A DNA stretch of 64,000 nt from Panacagrimonas sp. (lineage in GTDB: Bacteria; Pseudomonadota; Gammaproteobacteria; Nevskiales; Nevskiaceae). The notes under the pieces were generated by a model that was given only the letters and a program-made list of their open reading frames with translations, made no database searches and had not been told where the DNA came from. The position numbers and the translations under genes were made by a program. The first letter of the stretch is position 1, and the number at the start of each line of letters is the position of its first letter. Shown piece after piece: positions 36,097-44,403 of this stretch. The stretch is taken from positions 1 through 64,000 of the forward strand of contig NZ_JAJFBP010000008.1 in the NCBI RefSeq assembly GCF_020697055.1, given 5' to 3'.

Positions 36097-36981
36097 TCAG
36101 GCCGGCGGCGTCAGCAGCTGGCCGAGCGCCTGTCCCATCCGCACCCTGCTGGCCGCCCCGACCGCGTCGCGCCATTTCACGGCGCCGTGCGGCAGCAGCA
36201 GCACCACGGTCGAGCCCATGTTGAAGCGGCCCATCTCGTCGCCGCGATCGAGCTGAACCGGACGGCTGGGCGTCCAGCGGCCCAGGCCGCTGCGGATGTG
36301 CGGCGGCGTGATCTGGCCGGCCCACACCGTCTCCATGCTGCCGACGTTGAGCGCTCCGACCAGCACCAGCGCCATCGGTCCGATCGCCGTGTCGAACATC
36401 GTCACCACGCGCTCGTTGCGCGCGAACAGGCGCGGCATCGCGCGCGCGGTGGCGGGATTGACGCTGAACAGGCGCCCCGGCACCAGCAGCCATTCGCGCA
36501 GCCGTCCGGCCAGCGGCATGTGGATCCGGTGGTAGTTGTACGGCGCAAGATAAATCGTGCAGAAGCTGCCGCCGGCGAAGGGATGCGCCAGTTCCGGATC
36601 GCCCAGCAGCTCGGCCGCGGTGTAGCTGCGGCCCTTGGCCTGGAAGATCCGTTCGCCGTCGATGTCGCCGAGCTGGCTGATGGTGCCGTCCACCGGCGAG
36701 ATCAGCGTCAGCGGATCGGCGTCCAGCGGCCGCGCACCGGGTTGCAGCGCACGCGTGAAGAACGCGTTGAAGTGGCGATAGCCTTCGGGGCTCGGGTATT
36801 CGGCTTCGTCCAGGCTGATGCCGAACGCGCCCATGAACCAGCGGATGAATGCGTTCTTGAAGCCGGGCGACTCGATGCGCGTGAGCTTGAACACCACCCA
36901 TGAGATGAAGCGGGTCGGCAGGCACAGCTGGATCAGCGCGAACAGCCGATCGCCCAGAGTGGCCGCGGTGGGATCCGACAT
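36097..36981 (-). CDS. psd: Phosphatidylserine decarboxylase proenzyme
   Basis: Psd makes phosphatidylethanolamine from phosphatidylserine in the inner membrane. The 294-residue proenzyme contains SPVDG (base aspartate), APYNYHRIHMP (histidines) and, at the C-terminus, NMGST, where self-cleavage between Gly256 and Ser257 should give the pyruvoyl group. Length and order of motifs match the family. Its ATG shares one base with the stop of the SCO gene upstream, so they are coupled. It is convergent with the acyl-CoA dehydrogenase. Confidence 0.96.
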   Translation of the reverse strand: MSDPTAATLGDRLFALIQLCLPTRFISWVVFKLTRIESPGFKNAFIRWFMGAFGISLDEAEYPSPEGYRHFNAFFTRALQPGARPLDADPLTLISPVDGTISQLGDIDGERIFQAKGRSYTAAELLGDPELAHPFAGGSFCTIYLAPYNYHRIHMPLAGRLREWLLVPGRLFSVNPATARAMPRLFARNERVVTMFDTAIGPMALVLVGALNVGSMETVWAGQITPPHIRSGLGRWTPSRPVQLDRGDEMGRFNMGSTVVLLLPHGAVKWRDAVGAASRVRMGQALGQLLTPPA

Positions 36982-37622
36982 CAGGCCGGACCCCCGTTCT
37001 TGCCCACGACGTTGCGCAGGTCCGTCACCAGCGGCTCGAGCCGCAACGGCGGCGTGAAATAACCTGCAACCTGAGCCTGCGGATTGACCAGGATCAGCGC
37101 CGAGGAATGGTCGACGTTGTAGGTCTCGGGGGTCGCGCCCGGGCTCTTCATGTAGACGAAGCCCATCGCGGCGCCGAGCTTGTCGAGCTCGGTGTTGGGC
37201 CCGGTGGCGCCCAGGAACGACGGATCGAAATAGGTCACGTACTGCTTCAGCGTCTCGGGCGTATCGCGCTCCGGATCGACCGAGAGCAGCACCACCTGGA
37301 GCGACTGGCCGCTTTCCGCGAGCTTGGCGCGCACCGACTTGAGCAGGCCCATCGTGTTCGGGCAGATGTCGGGGCAATGGGTGAATCCGACGAAGATCAC
37401 GCTCCACTTGCCGTCGAATCGGGAGCGCGTGAACGGCTGGCCGTCGGTGCCCTGCAGCGTGAATTCGGGAATGGCGCGTGGCGCCGGCAGCAGCGTGCCG
37501 GACGCGATCTGCGTGCCCGGCATCCGGTCGGGCTTGAACACGAAATTGGCGACGACCAGGCCGGCGACCGCCGCGACGGCGGCCACGGTGCCGAGAATCA
37601 GCGCGGTCAAAGGTTTGGACAT
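36981..37622 (-). CDS. SCO1/SenC copper-binding protein (cytochrome oxidase assembly)
   Basis: This 213-residue thioredoxin-fold protein is anchored by an N-terminal helix (about 7-28) and faces the periplasm. The copper ligands are Cys83 and Cys87 in THCPDICPNT and His172 in VDHSSALILV. SCO proteins deliver copper to the CuA site of cytochrome c oxidase. The oxidase genes are not in the window; the next gene on the strand is psd. The start is divergent from prmB with 80 bases between. Confidence 0.93.
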   Translation of the reverse strand: MSKPLTALILGTVAAVAAVAGLVVANFVFKPDRMPGTQIASGTLLPAPRAIPEFTLQGTDGQPFTRSRFDGKWSVIFVGFTHCPDICPNTMGLLKSVRAKLAESGQSLQVVLLSVDPERDTPETLKQYVTYFDPSFLGATGPNTELDKLGAAMGFVYMKSPGATPETYNVDHSSALILVNPQAQVAGYFTPPLRLEPLVTDLRNVVGKNGGPA

Positions 37623-37702
37623 GGCGGAAGTCGGGGCGATGAAGGGGTTGCGAGCGGCTGTGGGGAGCGGGTTGGCATAATCGCGCGCCGACCCATTTTC
37701 TC

Positions 37703-38638
37703 ATGTCGATGACGACACCGTCCGCATCCGACCCCGCGCCCCCCGCCGATCTCGCCGGTTTGCTGAGCGTGCGCGACTGGGTGCGCTGGGGCGCCAGCCG
37801 TTTTCGTGAAGCCGGCCTGGTGTTCGGTCACGGCACCGACAACGCGCTGGACGAGGCGTTTCACCTGGTGTTGCACGCGCTGCATCTGCCCTACGACCTG
37901 CCGGCGCTGTACCTGGAGTCGAACCTTTCGCTGCCCGAGCGCGCCGCGGTGCACGCGCTGCTGCGGCGCCGGCTGGATTCGCGGCTGCCGGCCGCCTATC
38001 TGATCGGCGAGATCGAGTTCGCGGGGCATGCGTACTACGTCGACGAACACGTGCTGGTGCCGCGCTCGCCGATCGCCGAGCTGGTCGAGCGCGGCTTCGC
38101 GCCGTGGATGGACGAGCCGCCGCGGCGCGTGCTCGATCTGTGCGCCGGTTCGGGCTGCATCGGCATCGCCTGCGCGCTGCACTTCGACTGCGAGGTCGTG
38201 CTCGGCGAGATCGACGCCGGTGCCCTCGAGGTCTGCGCGCGCAACATCCGGCGCCATCACGTGCACGAGCGCGTCCGCGCGGTGCCGGGCGACCTGTTCG
38301 CGGCGTTGCGCGGACAGCGCTTCGACCTGATCGTCAGCAATCCGCCCTATGTGCCGACCGCCGAATGGGAAGCGCTGGCGCCGGAGTACCAGCGCGAACC
38401 GCGACTGGCACTGGATGCGGGCAGCGACGGCATGGACATCGTCGCGCGCATCCTGCGCGAGGCGCCGGACTACCTGGATCGCGACGGCCTGCTGGTGTGC
38501 GAGGTCGGCGGCAGCGTCGAGGAGTTCGAGGCGCGCTGGCCCAAGCTGCCGGTGACCTGGATCGAGTTCCAGCGCGGCGGCGACGGCGTGTTCTGCATCC
38601 GCCGCGATGCGCTCAATCGGGCGCGATCGACGCTGTGA
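37703..38638 (+). CDS. prmB: Ribosomal protein L3 glutamine methyltransferase
   Basis: PrmB N5-methylates a glutamine of ribosomal protein L3. The 311-residue protein has the HemK/PrmB N-terminal helical domain, the SAM motif VLDLCAGSGCIGIACA and the catalytic NPPYVPTAEW near residue 215. In many gammaproteobacteria prmB sits next to aroC, as here with one gene in between. The stop overlaps the GTG of the CDF gene. Confidence 0.94.
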   Translation: MSMTTPSASDPAPPADLAGLLSVRDWVRWGASRFREAGLVFGHGTDNALDEAFHLVLHALHLPYDLPALYLESNLSLPERAAVHALLRRRLDSRLPAAYLIGEIEFAGHAYYVDEHVLVPRSPIAELVERGFAPWMDEPPRRVLDLCAGSGCIGIACALHFDCEVVLGEIDAGALEVCARNIRRHHVHERVRAVPGDLFAALRGQRFDLIVSNPPYVPTAEWEALAPEYQREPRLALDAGSDGMDIVARILREAPDYLDRDGLLVCEVGGSVEEFEARWPKLPVTWIEFQRGGDGVFCIRRDALNRARSTL

Positions 38639-39633
38639 GCGGATCGCACGACCCCGCGCATCACCCTGATCACGGCCACGGCCACGGCCACGGCCACGGC
38701 CATGACCATGGCCACGCTCACGGTCCGGACCACGATCACCATCACTCGCATGCGAACCAGGGCGCCGGGCGGCTCAAGCTCGCACTGGCGATCACCACCG
38801 CGATCATGCTGGTGGAGTTCGTCGGCGGCTGGTGGACCCACTCGCTGGCGCTGATCGCCGACGCCGGGCACATGCTGGCCGACGCGGGCAGCCTGTTGCT
38901 GGCGGTGCTCGCGCTGGCGCAGGTCGAACGTCCGGCCGATGCCAAGCACAGCTACGGCCACGGCCGGTTTCCGGTGCTCGCGGCCTTCGCCAACGGCTTG
39001 CTGCTGCTGCTGGTGAGCGCCTGGATCGCGTTCGAGGCGGTCGCTCGACTGGTGACGCCCGAACCGGTCCAGGGCCTGGCGCTGGCCGGCGTCGCGCTGA
39101 TCGGACTGGTCGCCAACCTGCTGGCCTTCGCGCTGCTGCACGGCGGCCACGAGCACGACCTCAACCGGCGCGGCGCGCTGGCGCACGTGTTGTCCGACCT
39201 GCTCGGTTCGGTCGCGGCGCTGCTCGCCGGCCTGATCATCTGGCAAACGGGCTGGCTGCGCGCCGACCCGCTGCTGTCGCTGTTCGCGGCGCTGCTGATC
39301 GTGCGCACCGGCGTGCGGGTCACGCGCGAATCGGCGCACGTGCTGCTCGAGGGCGCGCCGCCGGGCCTGAGCCTGCCTTGTGTCGCCGCCGAACTGCCGC
39401 GCGCGGTCAGCGGCGTGCTCAGCGTCCACCACGTGCACGCCTGGTCGATCACGCCGGGTGACAACCTGATGACGCTGCACGCGGTGCTCGCGCCCAGCGC
39501 CGACGCGGACCAGACGCTGTCGCGGATCCAGCAGTGGCTGCGCCAGACCCATCGCATCGGCCACGTAACGGTGCAGGTCGAGCGCCAGGACTGCGCGGTC
39601 AGCGCGGACTGCGGGGCGGATGAGCGACAATAG
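38635..39633 (+). CDS. Cation diffusion facilitator (zinc/cobalt exporter) with His-rich N-terminus
   Basis: The GTG at 38635 overlaps the prmB stop (GTGA) and gives 332 residues. The N-terminus is a histidine-rich tail (residues 5-42, mostly His-Gly and His-Asp pairs) encoded by a hexanucleotide repeat. Six transmembrane helices follow; the metal site is HxxxD in ADAGHMLADAGS (helix II) and in LAHVLSDLLGS (helix V). A C-terminal cytoplasmic domain ends the protein. It should export Zn2+ or a similar ion in exchange for protons. Confidence 0.93.
   Translation: MSGSHDPAHHPDHGHGHGHGHGHDHGHAHGPDHDHHHSHANQGAGRLKLALAITTAIMLVEFVGGWWTHSLALIADAGHMLADAGSLLLAVLALAQVERPADAKHSYGHGRFPVLAAFANGLLLLLVSAWIAFEAVARLVTPEPVQGLALAGVALIGLVANLLAFALLHGGHEHDLNRRGALAHVLSDLLGSVAALLAGLIIWQTGWLRADPLLSLFAALLIVRTGVRVTRESAHVLLEGAPPGLSLPCVAAELPRAVSGVLSVHHVHAWSITPGDNLMTLHAVLAPSADADQTLSRIQQWLRQTHRIGHVTVQVERQDCAVSADCGADERQ
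38671..38724. repeat. CACGGC hexanucleotide tandem repeat in the CDF gene
   Basis: Five perfect copies of CACGGC (38671-38700) are followed by four degenerate units (CATGAC, CATGGC, CACGCT, CACGGT). The repeat is in frame and encodes the His-Gly tail, so copy-number change by slippage would lengthen or shorten the metal-binding tail without a frameshift. Confidence 0.95.
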
Positions 39634-39657
39634 CGGCCGTTTGCACTCCGTCGATCC

Positions 39658-40758
39658 ATGTCCGGCAACACCTTCGGCCGCTCCTTCTGCGTCACCAGCT
39701 TCGGCGAAAGCCATGGGCCGGCGATCGGCTGCGTCGTCGACGGCTGCCCGCCCGGCCTGGAGCTGAGCGAGGCCGACCTGCAGCCGGACCTGGACCGGCG
39801 CAAGCCGGGCACGTCGAAGTACGTCACCCAGCGCAAGGAAGACGACGCGGTGCGGATCCTGTCGGGCGTGTTCGAGGGGCGGACCACCGGCACGCCGATC
39901 GCGCTGCTGATCGAAAACACCGATCAGCGCAGCTACGACTACGACAAGATCAAGCAGACCTTCCGGCCCAACCACGCCGACTACGCGTACGTGCAGAAGT
40001 ACGGCGTGCGCGACCACCGCGGTGGCGGTCGTTCCTCGGCGCGCGAGACCGCGGTGCGCGTCGCGGCCGGCGGCATCGCCAAGAAGTGGCTCCGGCAGAA
40101 GTTCGGCATCCAGGTCCGCGGCTACGTCGCGCAGATCGGCCCGGTCGAGCTCGCGCTGCAGGACTGGAGCGCGGTCAACACCAATCCCTTCTTCTGCGCC
40201 GAGCCAAAGCGCGTGCCCGAACTCGAGGCGCTGATCGATCGCCTGCGCAGCGAGGGCGATTCGGTCGGTGCCAAGGTCTGCGTGGTCGCATCGGGCATGC
40301 CGACGGGGCTCGGCGAGCCGGTGTTCGATCGCCTGGACGCGGACCTGGCGCACGCGCTGATGGGGATCAACGCGGTCAAGGCCGTGGAGATCGGCGACGG
40401 CGTGCGCGCGGCCGGCATGCGCGGCACCGAGCATCGCGACGAGATGCGGCCGGACGGATTCCTGTCGAACCACTCCGGCGGCATCGCGGGCGGCATCAGC
40501 ACCGGGCAGGACGTGGTCTGTGCCATCGCGATCAAGCCGACGTCGAGCATCACCACGGCGGGCAAATCGATCGACGAGACCGGCGCGGCGGTGGACATGC
40601 GCACCACCGGTCGCCACGACCCCTGCGTGGGCATCCGCGCCGTGCCGATCGCCGAAGCGATGGTCGCGCTGGTGCTGATGGACCACGCGCTGCGCCAGCG
40701 CGCGCAGAACGCCGACGTCGTCGTCGACACGCCGCGCATCCCGGGTAGGGCGCCTTAA
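39658..40758 (+). CDS. aroC: Chorismate synthase
   Basis: AroC converts EPSP to chorismate, the last common step to aromatic amino acids, using reduced FMN. The 366-residue protein shows all three signatures: [18 protein letters not shown] at the start, the central [15 protein letters not shown], and GRHDPC near the C-terminus. Length is typical. It follows the CDF gene by 24 bases and may share the prmB transcript. Confidence 0.97.
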   Translation: MSGNTFGRSFCVTSFGESHGPAIGCVVDGCPPGLELSEADLQPDLDRRKPGTSKYVTQRKEDDAVRILSGVFEGRTTGTPIALLIENTDQRSYDYDKIKQTFRPNHADYAYVQKYGVRDHRGGGRSSARETAVRVAAGGIAKKWLRQKFGIQVRGYVAQIGPVELALQDWSAVNTNPFFCAEPKRVPELEALIDRLRSEGDSVGAKVCVVASGMPTGLGEPVFDRLDADLAHALMGINAVKAVEIGDGVRAAGMRGTEHRDEMRPDGFLSNHSGGIAGGISTGQDVVCAIAIKPTSSITTAGKSIDETGAAVDMRTTGRHDPCVGIRAVPIAEAMVALVLMDHALRQRAQNADVVVDTPRIPGRAP

Positions 40759-40767
40759 ACAGGCAGG

Positions 40768-40902
40768 AAAAGACGTCACCGCAACGGAGCTGCGATCAAA
40801 GCAGCGACGGCAAAGGAAAAAAGCAAGGACGCAGAGGAACAAATCAATTCAAAAGACTTTGCGTCCTTTCTTTTCCTTTGCGCCTCTGCGGTGACGTCTT
40901 TT
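40768..40902. repeat. Long nested inverted repeat between aroC and the MFS gene
   Basis: The 16-base arm AAAAGACGTCACCGCA (40768-40783) is perfectly complementary to 40887-40902. A second, imperfect pair lies inside (40811-40832 with 40861-40880; core AAAGGA and GGACGC). The region is A/G- then T/C-rich, unlike its surroundings. It could fold into a large hairpin that ends the aroC message and covers the start of the MFS gene, and it resembles the CGCAGAGGCGCAAAGG-type repeats scattered in other genomes. Confidence 0.75.
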
Positions 40903-42090
40903 TTGAACTCCCTCCTCCACACGAAGCTCTCCGGCTTCTATTTCATCTACTACGTGGCGGTCGGCACGTTCGTGCCGTTCTGGCCGCTGTACCTGCACTC
41001 GCTGGGCTACTCGCCGGCGCAGATCGGCGTGGCGCTGGCGACCACCGGACTGGTGCGCGTGATCACGCCGGTGGGCTGGGGCTGGTTGATGGATCGCAGC
41101 GGACGGCGCATGCCCTGGATCGCCGGCGGCATGGCGGTCTCGGCACTGTTCTTCGGCGCCGTGCCGTTCACGTCGAGCTTCGGCGCATTGATCGCGCTGC
41201 ACGCGATCTACGCGATCTTCTGGAACGTCGCGCTGCCGGCGTTCGACGTGGTGACGCTCAACCACCTGGCGCGCACCGGCGCGGACTACGCGCGCATCCG
41301 TCTGTGGGGCAGCATCGGTTTCATTCTCGCGGTGGCGGCGCTCGGTCCGATCCTGGATCGCACCGGGATGGGTCCGGTGCCCTGGGTGGTGGTCGCCGCG
41401 ATGCTGGGCATGGTGTGGCTGGGCCTGCGCGTGCCCGACGTGCAGGACCTGCGTCCGCACGACGCCGCGCTCGGCGGATTCGTGGCGCAGGCCAAGCAGC
41501 CCGCGGTGCTGGCGCTGCTCGCGACCTGTTTCCTGTCGCAGTTCTCGTTCGCGCCGTACTACGGCTTCTTCTCGCTGCACCTGGAGCAGCACGCCTACTC
41601 GCGCAGCGTGATCGGCGTGCTGTGGGCGCTGGGCGTGGTCGCCGAAGTGATCGTGTTCCTCTACACCGGTCGGATCATCCGGCGCTGGGGCGCGCGGACG
41701 GTGTTGATCGTGACCTTGCTGAGCACGGCATTGCGCTGGCTGCTGCTGGCGCAGTTCGTCGATGTCGCGATGCTGCTGGTGTCCAGCCAGGTGCTGCACT
41801 TCCTGAGCTTCGCCGTCTACCACGCGGTCACGGTGCATTACGTGCACGAGCTGTTTCCGGGGCGGCTGCAGGGCCGCGGCCAGGCGTTGTTGGCCGCGGT
41901 GAGTTTCGGGCTCGGCGGTGCGCTGGGCAGCCTGCTGACGGGCGCGGCCTGGGAATCCTGGGGCGCACGCGCGGTGTACCTGGCCGCCACCGGCGCGGCG
42001 CTGCTCGGCGCATGGACCGCGGCGCGCGCACCGCAGCTCGATCGGCGCGCGCAGCCGGTAATCAAGGAGTCGGCCTCGCTCGAAGCCTGA
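40891..42090 (+). CDS. MFS transporter (HcaT/PucC-like 12-helix permease)
   Basis: The 399-residue protein has 12 predicted helices and begins right at helix 1 (SGFYFIYYVAVGTFVPFWPLYL), typical of the MFS group that includes the 3-phenylpropionate transporter HcaT. Loop motifs GWLMDRSGRRMP and the central RIRLWGSIGF are conserved in that group. The GTG at 40891 lies inside an inverted repeat; a TTG at 40903 is an alternative four codons later. The substrate cannot be inferred. It is convergent with the pilin gene mshD. Confidence 0.85.
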   Translation: MTSFLNSLLHTKLSGFYFIYYVAVGTFVPFWPLYLHSLGYSPAQIGVALATTGLVRVITPVGWGWLMDRSGRRMPWIAGGMAVSALFFGAVPFTSSFGALIALHAIYAIFWNVALPAFDVVTLNHLARTGADYARIRLWGSIGFILAVAALGPILDRTGMGPVPWVVVAAMLGMVWLGLRVPDVQDLRPHDAALGGFVAQAKQPAVLALLATCFLSQFSFAPYYGFFSLHLEQHAYSRSVIGVLWALGVVAEVIVFLYTGRIIRRWGARTVLIVTLLSTALRWLLLAQFVDVAMLLVSSQVLHFLSFAVYHAVTVHYVHELFPGRLQGRGQALLAAVSFGLGGALGSLLTGAAWESWGARAVYLAATGAALLGAWTAARAPQLDRRAQPVIKESASLEA

Positions 42091-42105
42091 GCGCCGATCA
42101 GCCGA

Positions 42106-42561
42106 TCACGGGACCTTGTAGGCGCTGATCACGGTGTCGACCAGCGGCGGCGCGGTGACGCGCACGTCGATGCGCCGTGCCTGCACCGTCGCGCCCGCGG
42201 GGCCCAGCGCGCCGGAGTCGGCCACCGCGATGCGCACGCGGTAGTCGTCGAGTCCATCGAGCGTGTTGCCGTCCTGGTCGCGCGGTGGACGCTCGTCGAG
42301 GCCGTCGTAGTCGCGCACGTCGTCGTAGCTGCCGCGCGTCTCGCCGGAGGCGACGCCGTCCGGATCGTCGTACGCACGGGCCAGGATCTCGTCCAGATAG
42401 CCCTCGGCCAGCGCTACCGCCTGTTGCTGGCGTTGCGGATCGGCGCTGTGGCGCAGCGCGACGACGAACACCAGCATCACGCCGCCGATGGCCACCGCGA
42501 TGATGGCGATCGACATCACGACCTCGATCAGCGTGAAGCCGGTCGCGCCGCGGCGGTTCAC
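42106..42561 (-). CDS. mshD: MSHA-type minor prepilin MshD
   Basis: The 151-residue protein has a type III/IV prepilin leader, MNRRGATG, cleaved before FTLIEVV, with the conserved Glu at mature position 5 and a hydrophobic helix (about 20 residues). Its Asp/Arg-rich globular part and its order after mshA and mshC match MshD, a minor pilin. The GTG start overlaps the mshC stop (GTGA). It is the last gene of the minus-strand pilus operon. Confidence 0.85.
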   Translation of the reverse strand: MNRRGATGFTLIEVVMSIAIIAVAIGGVMLVFVVALRHSADPQRQQQAVALAEGYLDEILARAYDDPDGVASGETRGSYDDVRDYDGLDERPPRDQDGNTLDGLDDYRVRIAVADSGALGPAGATVQARRIDVRVTAPPLVDTVISAYKVP

Positions 42562-43037
42562 TGCACGACCACCTGGCCGCCGCCGCGCCGCACCCGCACC
42601 GTCCGCGGGCCGACCTGGATCGACAGGTCGGCGTCCGGCACGACGCCGCCCTGGGCGTCGAACACGCGCGTCGCCGGAAATCCCTCGCTGCTGGCGACGT
42701 CGACGCCCGACGGCGTCGTGCCGGCGTACGGCGCCTGGCCGGTGCCCGGATTGACGACCTCGGCGGCGAAGTTGGCGGCGCAGGTTCCGGCGGCGAAACC
42801 ATCCGGCCGCTGCAGCCGGTAGTGGCCGGCGTCGGTCATCTGGAATCGCACCGGGCAGCGCGTCGAGATCGCGAGCTTCTGCGCGTAGCGCGCCGCGGCC
42901 GCCAGTTCCTGCGCGTAGCCGAACTCGTCGAAGCTCTGGCGACCGGTGAAGCGCGACACGGCGATCGTCGCCAGGATGCCGATGATCACGATCACCAGCA
43001 GCAGCTCGATCAGCGTGAAGCCGGATCCGGCGCGCAT
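42558..43037 (-). CDS. mshC: MSHA-type minor prepilin MshC
   Basis: The ATG at 43037 gives 159 residues with a short leader MRAGSG before FTLIELLLV, including the Glu at mature position 5. The frame continues with an N-terminal pilin helix and a GspH-like beta domain (RCPVRFQMTDAGHYRLQRP). The gene lies 20 bases after mshA, as in Vibrio-type MSHA loci. It is a likely priming minor pilin. Confidence 0.86.
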   Translation of the reverse strand: MRAGSGFTLIELLLVIVIIGILATIAVSRFTGRQSFDEFGYAQELAAAARYAQKLAISTRCPVRFQMTDAGHYRLQRPDGFAAGTCAANFAAEVVNPGTGQAPYAGTTPSGVDVASSEGFPATRVFDAQGGVVPDADLSIQVGPRTVRVRRGGGQVVVQ

Positions 43038-43057
43038 GGACGGGCCGGGCGGGTGCC

Positions 43058-43564
43058 TCAGCTGCAGTTGTCGTCGTTGAGCTCGACGATGGCCGAGCCC
43101 GATGCAGTGGCCTGCGAATAGACCACGCTGCAGGTGGCGGGGTCGGCCGGCGCGTTCTGGGGAACGTAGGTGACCGTTCCGGCGGTCGAATCGATGGCCT
43201 GTGTGAACCCGTCGAGATTCAGCACGCTGTTGCCGATGCCGTCGTTCGAAGCCTCGGGATAGCCGTGCACCAGCTTCACGACCGCACCCTCGAGCTGCAC
43301 CGTCTGGCCCGACGCGGCGGTCATGCCGCGCGCCATCGCCAGGCCGTGCACCAGTGCCGAAGAGCTGCGCAGGCTGCCCGCCAGTCCGCGGATCGCGGCC
43401 TGCCGCGCTTCGGCGTTGACGTTGGCGAACCGGGGAATGGCGAAAGCCGCCAGGATGCCGAGGATGACCAGGACGACGATCAGCTCGATCAGCGTGAAAC
43501 CCCGTTGGCGTGAACCACGCCGGGGCGGATGAAACGGGACAGCGGATGACTGGAAGAAGAACAC
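43058..43564 (-). CDS. mshA: MSHA-type major pilin MshA
   Basis: The 168-residue prepilin has an unusually long leader of 22 residues ending RGSRQRG; prepilin peptidase should cut between Gly22 and Phe23 of GFTLIELIV (Glu27 is mature position 5). The GTG start is supported by GCAGGAG six bases upstream; no ATG is available. The C-terminal pair of cysteines (ATCSVVY and NDDNCS) would form the pilin disulfide loop. A 189-base gap before the gene leaves room for its own promoter. It should be the main pilus subunit. Confidence 0.87.
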   Translation of the reverse strand: MFFFQSSAVPFHPPRRGSRQRGFTLIELIVVLVILGILAAFAIPRFANVNAEARQAAIRGLAGSLRSSSALVHGLAMARGMTAASGQTVQLEGAVVKLVHGYPEASNDGIGNSVLNLDGFTQAIDSTAGTVTYVPQNAPADPATCSVVYSQATASGSAIVELNDDNCS

Positions 43565-43753
43565 GCGATGCTCCTGCGACGCCGCGGGCCGCGGCCTCTG
43601 ACGTCACTCAGGTGGAGATTCCGGACCCCGCTTTGCTCGCCGCAGCGTGCGCGTCGGATTCCGGGCCAAAACGAATATGACAGTCGCCGGACGAGCCGGG
43701 CAACACGCCTCGAGTCCATTGGCGATGAACCTGCACGGCGCTTGGGCAGGCGC
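43565..43753 (-). promoter_or_regulatory. Probable mshA promoter region
   Basis: This is the largest gap in the minus-strand pilus operon and lies just upstream of the major pilin gene, where a strong separate promoter is expected. I looked for a -24/-12 sigma-54 signature and for a -35/-10 pair and saw neither clearly. No gene is visible here. Confidence 0.4.
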
Positions 43754-44365
43754 TCACATCACCCCGACGAGGCGCCAGTACAGAACGCCGCAGACCATCG
43801 CGACGAGGGCACCGATCAGCCGCGGGCGCCCGGCCACCAGCTTCGAGAGCGGATCGAAATGGCGATCTAGGGTGCGTTCGGCCGGCATGTCGATCCAGGT
43901 ATTGGCAATGCGTTCGGGCGTCTTGAGCAGGCTCGGCCGCACGATGACGATCAGCGCGAAGGCCAGGATCACGCAGTTGAACCCGAGGAAGATCCATTCG
44001 CAGGCGGGCACGAGCCAGTCCATTCCCGCCGACACCCAGTGTCGATCGAGCAGCGCGATACCGGCGCCCGGCCGGTACGCGCTGAACCAGCGCCACAGCG
44101 CGTAGCCGGCACCGGCGCCGATCAGCACGCCGACGAGGCGGTGATGGCGATAGAACCAGCGCGTGGTGTCGACGGGCCGGTTGAGCCGGTTGAACCACGC
44201 GGCGGTCGGCACCCACCGGTCGGCGCCGGCGGCGAATCGGCGCGCCGCCTGCGGCGCGACCAGCAGCCACAGCCCCCACAGTGTCGAGAGCGCAAGGCCG
44301 CCGCGAAGGCAGACCAGCAAGCCTTCCTCGAGACCGGCCAGCAGTTGCGGGTGAATCGGGGGCAT
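43754..44365 (-). CDS. Four-helix membrane protein in the pilus operon
   Basis: I do not recognise this 203-residue protein. It has four hydrophobic helices (around residues 20-38, 78-97, 120-142 and 182-200) and a basic cytosolic-type segment after the first (APQAARRFAAGADRW). It occupies the position between mshG and mshA where Vibrio loci have mshF and mshB, but it does not look like either. It is 38 bases after mshG on the same strand, so it is probably expressed with the pilus genes. Confidence 0.75.
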   Translation of the reverse strand: MPPIHPQLLAGLEEGLLVCLRGGLALSTLWGLWLLVAPQAARRFAAGADRWVPTAAWFNRLNRPVDTTRWFYRHHRLVGVLIGAGAGYALWRWFSAYRPGAGIALLDRHWVSAGMDWLVPACEWIFLGFNCVILAFALIVIVRPSLLKTPERIANTWIDMPAERTLDRHFDPLSKLVAGRPRLIGALVAMVCGVLYWRLVGVM

Positions 44366-44403
44366 GGCGCATGGTATCGCAGCCCCTGCGCGTTCCGGCC
44401 GGC

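Noticed and set aside
38671-38724. CRISPR-like array
   Set aside because: The units are six bases without spacers and lie inside a coding sequence, giving a His-Gly tail.
43565-43753. Sigma-54 promoter for mshA
   Set aside because: I searched both orientations for a GG/GC pair at -24/-12 spacing and did not find a convincing match.
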